From DASTFY01 sp963829955 (GTDB taxonomy: Bacteria > Actinomycetota > Acidimicrobiia > Acidimicrobiales > Ilumatobacteraceae), in NCBI GenBank assembly GCA_963829955.1, contig CAWHKS010000019.1, forward strand, positions 62,001 through 126,000: a stretch of 64,000 bases of DNA, in the 5' to 3' direction. The stretch's first letter is position 1. The number at the start of each line of letters is the position of its first letter. Positions 59,038 through 64,000 of the stretch are shown here, one piece after another. Under the pieces are notes generated by a model. It ran no database searches, had not been told where the DNA came from, and saw only the letters and a list, made by a program, of their open reading frames with translations. The position numbers and the translations under genes are program-made.

Positions 59038-60054
59038 TCAACCCTCGATCGCTCGCAGGTAGCGCTCCTCGTAGGCCTTGGCCATCAGCTCCAGCGAGAA
59101 CCGCTGGGCCGCCCACGTCCGGCACCACAGACGGTCCAGCTGATCGACGTGGGTCAGCGCTGCGGTCAGATCCTCGTCGGTTCGGCCGAGGAAGCCCACC
59201 TCGCCGTCCTCGACGATCTCAGGCGCGGCGCCGACGGCGCGGGTCACGACCGGCGTACCGCAAGCCAGCGATTCGAGCATCACCATGCCGAACGGCTCGG
59301 GCCAGTCGATGGGGTTGAGCAGCGCCACCGCGCCGCACAGGAGGTCCTGCTTCTCGCGGCTGCCCAGCTCGCCGACGTACTCGATGCCGCCGCCGAGGAG
59401 GGGCCGTACCTCCGCTTCGAAGAACGCCTGCTCCGCCGGTTCCCGCATCTTGGCGGCGATGCGCAACGGCCAGCCGGCCCGGCGGGCAATGCGGATGGCA
59501 CGATGGGCGCCCTTCTCGGGGACCATGCGGCCGAGGAAGGCGAGGTAGCCACCGTCGCCCGCGCCGAGCGGGACATCGGCCACATCGACCCCGTGATGGA
59601 CGACGCCGGCCAGTGGCACGCCCTCCGCCGTGGACGCCTGGCAGTGGGAGATGGCGACGACGTCGACATGGCGCGCGGCAGCGGAGAAGATGCGGCGGGC
59701 GGGGGCGTCGAAGATGCCATGGTGCGTGGCGACGATGGGTACGCGTGCACGCGGCGGCCCGAGCAGCGGCCCGGCCATCGTGTGGTCGTGCACCACGTCG
59801 ACACCGTCGAGTCGGTCGTAAGCGGCGAGGACGTGGGCGAGTTCGGTCGGGCCCTGCCCGATCAGCCCGATCTCGGATTCGGGCAGCATGACGCGGAGCT
59901 CCGCCGGGGTCGTGCTGGCAGCGTGGGCGAAGAGCACGACTTCGTGCCCGGTCGCCACCAGCCCGCGAACGAGACCATGGATGACGGTTTCCGTGCCGCC
60001 GTAGGCCGGCGGGGGCACCGGAAGCCAGGGCGGGGCGATCATGCCGATACGCAT
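59038..60054 (-). CDS. Family 4 glycosyltransferase
   Basis: The 338-residue GT-B enzyme has the N-terminal glycine loop PPAYGGTETVIHGLVRGL, VDVVHDHTMAGPLL, HHGIFD, and the C-terminal donor site YLAFLGRMVPEKGAHRAIRI, LLNPIDWPEPFGMVMLESLACGTPVV with the retaining E-x7-E motif (EPFGMVMLE). It transfers a sugar from an NDP-sugar. AGGAGT 8 bases before the ATG at 60054 is a clear Shine-Dalgarno sequence; the frame continues upstream only as noise. It heads the minus-strand operon down to 53206 and is divergent from a debranching enzyme. Confidence 0.9.
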   Translation of the reverse strand: MRIGMIAPPWLPVPPPAYGGTETVIHGLVRGLVATGHEVVLFAHAASTTPAELRVMLPESEIGLIGQGPTELAHVLAAYDRLDGVDVVHDHTMAGPLLGPPRARVPIVATHHGIFDAPARRIFSAAARHVDVVAISHCQASTAEGVPLAGVVHHGVDVADVPLGAGDGGYLAFLGRMVPEKGAHRAIRIARRAGWPLRIAAKMREPAEQAFFEAEVRPLLGGGIEYVGELGSREKQDLLCGAVALLNPIDWPEPFGMVMLESLACGTPVVTRAVGAAPEIVEDGEVGFLGRTDEDLTAALTHVDQLDRLWCRTWAAQRFSLELMAKAYEERYLRAIEG

Positions 60055-60133
60055 CGAACGAACTCCTGTGGCGGGGGCCGGGGGAGGCCCGGTACCCGCG
60101 AGCGCCCCGCCGCACACCTCCGATCTGGCGTTG

Positions 60134-60149
60134 TCACCCGTCCGGGTGA
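60134..60149. promoter_or_regulatory. Inverted repeat upstream of the second debranching enzyme
   Basis: TCACCCG and CGGGTGA with a 2-base spacer, a perfect palindrome in the 156-base divergent gap. It is a possible operator for the glycosyltransferase and/or debranching-enzyme genes. GTCACCC recurs upstream of the aquaporin near 62852. Confidence 0.35.
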
Positions 60150-60210
60150 GAGGCGCGGCCACCGAGGCACCGCGTCGCGCGACGTGGCCGTCGTGGGGTA
60201 ACCAGGGGGC

Positions 60211-62346
60211 GTGGTGCAGGAAGGGCCGTGGAGCCAAGGAAGCGAGTCGGCGCCCCTCGGCGACGCCGCCAGCCGCGTGATGCTCCTCGCCGGCCAGGTG
60301 TTCTGCCTGTCGGACGCCACCGGGGCCCTGCACCCCGAGCTGCCCCACGGGCTGTTCGTCGGTGACACCCGCGTGCTCAGCCACCACGACCTCTACGTGG
60401 ACGGCCGGCCGCTCGAGCCCCTCGGCGTGGCCCAGGAGACCGGGTCGGCGGCGACCCTCGTCGGCCGGACCGGGACGATCGGCGATGCCCACCGGCTGCT
60501 CGTGGTCCGGCGCCGAACTCTGGCGCCGTGGCTGGCCGAGGAGATCGAGCTGCGCAGTCATGAGCCCCTTCGCCGACACACCGTCCGCCTGGGCTTCGGC
60601 GCCGACTTCGCCGACCTCTTCTCCGTGAAGCAGGGTGACGCGCACTCCGCCGGTCGTCACTCGATCGACGTGGAGGGGCCCGCGGTCAGCTTCGGTTGGC
60701 AACTCGGGTCGGTGGGGCGGACCACGGTCGTCCGGCTGGAGGTCACCGCCGGCGACATCATGACTGACGAGGGCGGGTTCACCTGGACCGTCGACGTGCC
60801 GGCGGCTGGCGCTGTCACCGCGAGGTGGCGGGTCGACGTCGCGCTCGGTGGCGACTGGCTGGGACGGTCGCTCGGCCCGCTCGGCACCGGCGCGCCGGAT
60901 GGCGGTCTGAGCCCAGACGGATACACACGGGCGGAGGAGACAGAATGGATCGAGCGGGCACCCGTCCTCGACACCGACCATCCGGCCCTCGCCCGCGCCT
61001 ACCGCCGGGCCATCAGCGACCTCGCGTCGCTGCGCCTGTTCGACCCTGGTGGCATCCGCCGTCCCGTCCTCGCCGCCGGAGCGCCGTGGTTCATGACCCT
61101 CTTCGGGCGCGACTCGCTGTGGACGTCGCTCATGACCCTGCCCGCCGACCCCACCCTCGCCCTTGGCGTGCTCGACGCGCTAGCCGAGTTGCAGGGTCAG
61201 GACATCGATCCCCGGACCGAGGAGGAGCCGGGTCGGATCATGCACGAGACCCGCTTCGAGGGCGCCAACACACTCGCCCTCGAGGGCGGGACGACCTACT
61301 ACGGCTCCGTCGATGCCACGCCCCTGTTCGTGGTTCTCCTCGGGGAGCTGGCCCGTTGGGGGCTTCCCGAGACGGAGCTCCGCCGCCTACTTCCGCATGC
61401 CGACCGGGCCCTCGCCTGGGTCGAGGACTTCGGCGATCGGGACGGCGACGGGTTCGTCGAGTATCTCCGAGCGAACCCTCGCGGCCTGTCCAACCAGGGC
61501 TGGAAGGACTCCTGGGACGCGATCCGCCACCGGGACGGCAGCATCGCTGCGGCGCCGATCGCGCTGTGCGAGGTCCAGGGCTACCTCTACGCCGCCTACC
61601 GGGCGCGCGCCGGCATCGCGGGCGCACTCGGCGAGCCCGAACGGGCGGCCCGCTGGCACCGCAAGGCCGACGTCCTCAGGCGGGCGTTCAACGACGAGTT
61701 CTGGATCGACGAGCACGGATGGTTCGCCATGGGCCTCGACCGGTCCAAGCGCCCGATCGGCGCCCTGGCCTCGAACGTCGGACATTGCCTGTGGTCGGGG
61801 ATCGTGGACGACGACAAGGCCGCCGCGGTGGTCGAGCGCCTGAGCGGACCAGCCATGTGGAGCGGCTGGGGGCTACGCACGATGGCCGCCCACGAGGTCG
61901 CGTTCGACCCGACGAGCTACCACTGCGGTTCGGTGTGGCCGCACGACAGTGCCATCGCGGTGGCCGGGATGGCGCGGTACGGGCATACGGACCCGGCCCT
62001 CACCATCCTCGAAGGTCTGCTGGCAGCCGCCGATCACAGCGACGGGCGGCTCCCGGAGCTCTTTCTGGGCCTCGACCGACGCGATGTCGGCATCCCCGTG
62101 TCCTACCCCACGTCGTGTTCACCGCAGGCCTGGTCAGCGGCGTCCCCACTGCTCCTGCTCCGCGTCCTGCTCGGACTCGAACCGGACGTTCCGGCGGGTT
62201 CGGTCCGCGTCACACCTGCGCTGTCGCCCGGGATGGATCGGCTGGTGCTGCGGGGCGTGCGCCTGTGGGACGGGGAGTTGGACGTGGCCTGCCGGGACGG
62301 CGCCTCGGAGGTCAAGCTGCCTACCGGGCTACAGCTGTCGCGTTGA
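60211..62346 (+). CDS. Amylo-alpha-1,6-glucosidase-like glycogen debranching enzyme (second type)
   Basis: A 711-residue protein with an N-terminal GDE_N_bis-like beta domain (LPHGLFVGDTRVLSHHDLYV, EEIELRSHEPLRRHTVRLGF) and a GH15-like (alpha/alpha)6 domain: AGAPWFMTLFGRDSLWTSLM, ALEGGTTYYGSVDATPLFVV, NQGWKDSWDAIRHRDGS, YHCGSVWPHDSAIAVAGMAR and FLGLDRR. The GRDSLW and WKDS acids fit the catalytic site of this group. It differs clearly from the archaeal-type GDE at 36502. It would trim branched glucans or related glycosides. The GTG at 60211 has TAACCA 6 bases upstream. Confidence 0.85.
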   Translation: MVQEGPWSQGSESAPLGDAASRVMLLAGQVFCLSDATGALHPELPHGLFVGDTRVLSHHDLYVDGRPLEPLGVAQETGSAATLVGRTGTIGDAHRLLVVRRRTLAPWLAEEIELRSHEPLRRHTVRLGFGADFADLFSVKQGDAHSAGRHSIDVEGPAVSFGWQLGSVGRTTVVRLEVTAGDIMTDEGGFTWTVDVPAAGAVTARWRVDVALGGDWLGRSLGPLGTGAPDGGLSPDGYTRAEETEWIERAPVLDTDHPALARAYRRAISDLASLRLFDPGGIRRPVLAAGAPWFMTLFGRDSLWTSLMTLPADPTLALGVLDALAELQGQDIDPRTEEEPGRIMHETRFEGANTLALEGGTTYYGSVDATPLFVVLLGELARWGLPETELRRLLPHADRALAWVEDFGDRDGDGFVEYLRANPRGLSNQGWKDSWDAIRHRDGSIAAAPIALCEVQGYLYAAYRARAGIAGALGEPERAARWHRKADVLRRAFNDEFWIDEHGWFAMGLDRSKRPIGALASNVGHCLWSGIVDDDKAAAVVERLSGPAMWSGWGLRTMAAHEVAFDPTSYHCGSVWPHDSAIAVAGMARYGHTDPALTILEGLLAAADHSDGRLPELFLGLDRRDVGIPVSYPTSCSPQAWSAASPLLLLRVLLGLEPDVPAGSVRVTPALSPGMDRLVLRGVRLWDGELDVACRDGASEVKLPTGLQLSR

Positions 62347-62348
62347 CG

Positions 62349-62795
62349 TCAGAGCGTTGCTTCGCGCAGGACCAGGAGCGCGGCACCGAGGTGCTCTTGT
62401 TCTCCGATGCCAACCTCGTCACGGAGGCGGGGAAACAGAGCGTTCTCGATCTCGGCGTGCCGCTCGAGGGCGGCGCGCAGGTCCTCCACCGCTCCGACGT
62501 ACTGCTCACCCTGCGGCAGGGGATCCAGGCGACCGAGCGCCTCCCGCACGGCCTCGTCCTCGGCGTGGCGATCATCGGCCTGCGGCGCTCCGACCAGTCG
62601 GGCGACCAGGGGGTAGATCTCGCTCTCCTCGAAGTCGAAGTGAACGCTCAACGTCTGCTGCAGGCGGCTCAGCACCTCTCGCCGCGCATCGTCACTCCCT
62701 GCGCCGGCGAGGTCCTCCAGCAGTTGGTCGATTTCGCGATGGTCCTGCTCGAGCAGGGCGAAGGGATCGGGCGGAGGCGACGGTGCCGAGGTCAT
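62349..62795 (-). CDS. Hemerythrin-like domain protein
   Basis: A 148-residue four-helix protein. Possible di-iron ligands lie in LLEQDHREIDQLLEDLAG (His, Glu), LSVHFDFEESEIYPLVARL (H...E), DRHAEDEAVREAL and ALERHAEIENALFPRLRDEV. Bacterial members bind O2, NO or iron, or help repair stressed Fe-S proteins. It is encoded 2 bases from the convergent debranching enzyme and divergent from the aquaporin. TAGCGA, 6 bases before the ATG, is a weak -10. Confidence 0.83.
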   Translation of the reverse strand: MTSAPSPPPDPFALLEQDHREIDQLLEDLAGAGSDDARREVLSRLQQTLSVHFDFEESEIYPLVARLVGAPQADDRHAEDEAVREALGRLDPLPQGEQYVGAVEDLRAALERHAEIENALFPRLRDEVGIGEQEHLGAALLVLREATL

Positions 62796-62982
62796 CGCCG
62801 ATCGCTACCCGGCCGCCGATCATCCCGAAACGTCTGCGGAGCGGTGCGTGGTCACCCGACCGCCTCCTTTCATCCGGTGTGGGTGATGACCGCGCGTACA
62901 GTCCCGGTGTCCGATCCGGTGAGTTCACCGTCGTGACACGTCCATGCGCGCCGGTCGGCACGCCAAGATGAGGGAGCGCCCG

Positions 62983-63810
62983 ATGCAGGATCAGGGTTCC
63001 GACGCCATCCGCCGGAGAGCTTGGCTCGAGAATTGGTTCGAGACGGATGTGATCCATCCGATCGAGGACTTCAACAATCCCAAGCAAGAGTGGCGGCGGT
63101 TGTTCTCGGAGCTGTTCGGGACGTTCTTCCTCGTCCTCGTGGCGGCGGGGGGCGGGATGATGGGCGAGGCCTTCCCCGACACGATCGAACGGGGTGCCGC
63201 GGTGACCGCGCCGGGTTTGATGGTGATGGCCATCATCTTGTTCATGGGCAAGGTGTCGGGCGCCCACCTGAACCCGGCGGTCAGCCTCGCCTTCGCCGCC
63301 CGGGGCGACTTCCCATGGAAGCGGGTCCCGGGCTACATCGTCGTGCAGCTCGTCGGCGCCACGCTCGCCGCCCTCTTCCTCCGCGCGGTCATCGACGTCT
63401 CAGCCACCTACGGCTCCAACTACCCGGCGACGGGCTACTCGGACATGTCTGCGTTCTGGATGGAGCTCATCCTCACCCTCGGGCTCGTCAGTGTGATCCT
63501 CGGGACCGCGTCAGGGGCGCAGAACATCGGCATCGTCGGCGCATTCGGCGTCGGCGGCTACATCGCGCTCGCCGGTCTGTGGGGCAGCCCGATCTCGGGC
63601 ACGTCGATGAACCCGGCTCGCACGTTCGGCCCGGACCTCGTCGGCCGGGACTGGACGGCGTACTGGGTGTACGTCGCAGGGCCGATCGCCGGTGCTGCAC
63701 TCGCGGTCGTCGCCGGGTTCGTGCTCCGCGGTGTCGGCGGTGGCGCGGCCGGATCGGGCGCCGCCCAGGGCGCGCTCTACACGGAGGTCGGCGTCCCCGG
63801 CAAAGAGTGA
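62983..63810 (+). CDS. MIP-family aquaporin/glycerol channel
   Basis: The 275-residue channel has six membrane helices and both NPA boxes (GAHLNPAVSLAFAARGD and GTSMNPARTFGPDLVG). The short loops and the SMNPARTFGP context favour a water channel over a glycerol facilitator. A soluble N-terminal stretch of about 40 residues precedes TM1 (LFGTFFLVLVAAGGG). Start ATG 62983 is chosen because AGGGAGCG lies 4-11 bases upstream; earlier in-frame ATGs exist at 62944 and 62968. Osmotic partner MscL is at the other end of the window. Confidence 0.9.
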   Translation: MQDQGSDAIRRRAWLENWFETDVIHPIEDFNNPKQEWRRLFSELFGTFFLVLVAAGGGMMGEAFPDTIERGAAVTAPGLMVMAIILFMGKVSGAHLNPAVSLAFAARGDFPWKRVPGYIVVQLVGATLAALFLRAVIDVSATYGSNYPATGYSDMSAFWMELILTLGLVSVILGTASGAQNIGIVGAFGVGGYIALAGLWGSPISGTSMNPARTFGPDLVGRDWTAYWVYVAGPIAGAALAVVAGFVLRGVGGGAAGSGAAQGALYTEVGVPGKE

Positions 63811-63836
63811 GCTCTCATGCTGGAAAGCAGCATCGC

Positions 63837-63974
63837 ATGACGACAGATCGCAGCCACGCCATGGATCACGTCATCGTGGTGATGTTCGAGAACCGCTCGT
63901 TCGACACCGAGGCCCCCGGAGACCAGTGCCTGGGCAGGTTTGCCGTGGGGGCGGGCAGGGCACCTGTGCCGTAG
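63837..63974 (+). pseudogene. Truncated start of a phospholipase C-type phosphoesterase
   Basis: From ATG 63837 the product begins with MDHVIVVMFENRSFD, the characteristic N-terminus of the phosphatidylcholine-hydrolysing phospholipase C family (ENRSFDH-type). Similarity ends directly after NRSFD; the following residues (TEAPGDQCLGRFAVGAGR) do not fit in any frame, and a TAG stops it at 45 residues. It is a remnant cut by a rearrangement or a chimeric join; the sequence beyond the window is needed. Confidence 0.6.
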
Positions 63975-64000
63975 GCATTGAGCGTCGGCCAGCGGATACC

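Overview
The window is about 70 % GC and densely coded, and it looks like chromosome from an actinomycete-type bacterium (Actinomycetota, possibly an Acidimicrobiia-like lineage; this is inference). The grounds are two F420-type LLM oxidoreductases, a PorA/DUF3068 protein, a CGNR regulator, a UvrD-type helicase with a C-terminal HRDC-like domain, an AtuA-family gene paired with an acyl-CoA ligase, and many GTG starts. I see no rRNA, tRNA, CRISPR array, insertion sequence or prophage. No gene-free stretch exceeds about 190 bases; the largest are 62796-62982, 31785-31960, 60055-60210 and 10479-10624.

Layout. 1-8034: TPR protein and NicO-type metal exporter, acyl-CoA ligase (frameshifted), asparaginase II, MscL and a molybdopterin oxidoreductase. 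8115-14605: two unknown genes, an SDR, an F420-type oxidoreductase, a deacetylase-like amidohydrolase and a CGNR regulator fused to a lipoprotein-like half. 14664-31823: a catabolic and uptake region. It holds a VanA/NdmA-like Rieske oxygenase, an amidohydrolase, a VOC-VOC-SnoaL operon, an AAA ATPase, and a nine-gene minus-strand operon (GntR, cupin, HyuA, HyuB, Rieske oxygenase, BMP-type binding lipoprotein, ABC ATPase, two permeases). 31961-38431: helicase, YjbR-like protein, histidine phosphatase, PAP2 protein and glycogen debranching enzyme. 38428-41219: homogentisate dioxygenase, a conserved unknown and an IclR regulator. 41269-47421: PorA-like protein, acyl-CoA ligase with AtuA-like protein, and an ECF sigma factor with a VOC partner. 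47440-49969: two-component remnants, a TPP enzyme and a GNAT. 50019-53202: siderophore-interacting protein, PhnB-like protein, DUF1349 protein and phospholipase D. 60054-53206: a nine-gene minus-strand operon (glycosyltransferase, nucleotidyltransferase, BON, phosphoesterase, PfkB kinase, SurE, two AI-2E-type membrane proteins), counting eight recognised genes plus the tail transporter. 60211-63974: second debranching enzyme, hemerythrin-like protein, aquaporin and a broken phospholipase C start.

The main discovery candidate is a regulon. The same 19-base site, containing the FadR-type palindrome TGGTCAGACCA, lies 20 bases upstream of gntR (31805-31823) and, in the opposite orientation, 19 bases upstream of the VOC-VOC-SnoaL operon (17982-18000). 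It ties together genes 13 kb apart that together could take up, oxidise and hydrolyse a nitrogen heterocycle. A second regulatory signal is a tandem pair of IclR-type palindromes 21 bases apart between hmgA and its divergent neighbour.

Two properties affect the whole window. First, many genes have no Shine-Dalgarno sequence but carry a TANNNT hexamer 6-8 bases before the start codon, which suggests leaderless transcripts; I used this to choose several starts. Second, five otherwise intact genes carry single-base frameshifts (near 4545, 29262, 37880, 48475 and 49718), and one junction near 47700 joins two truncated two-component genes, so sequence or assembly errors should be considered before calling pseudogenes.
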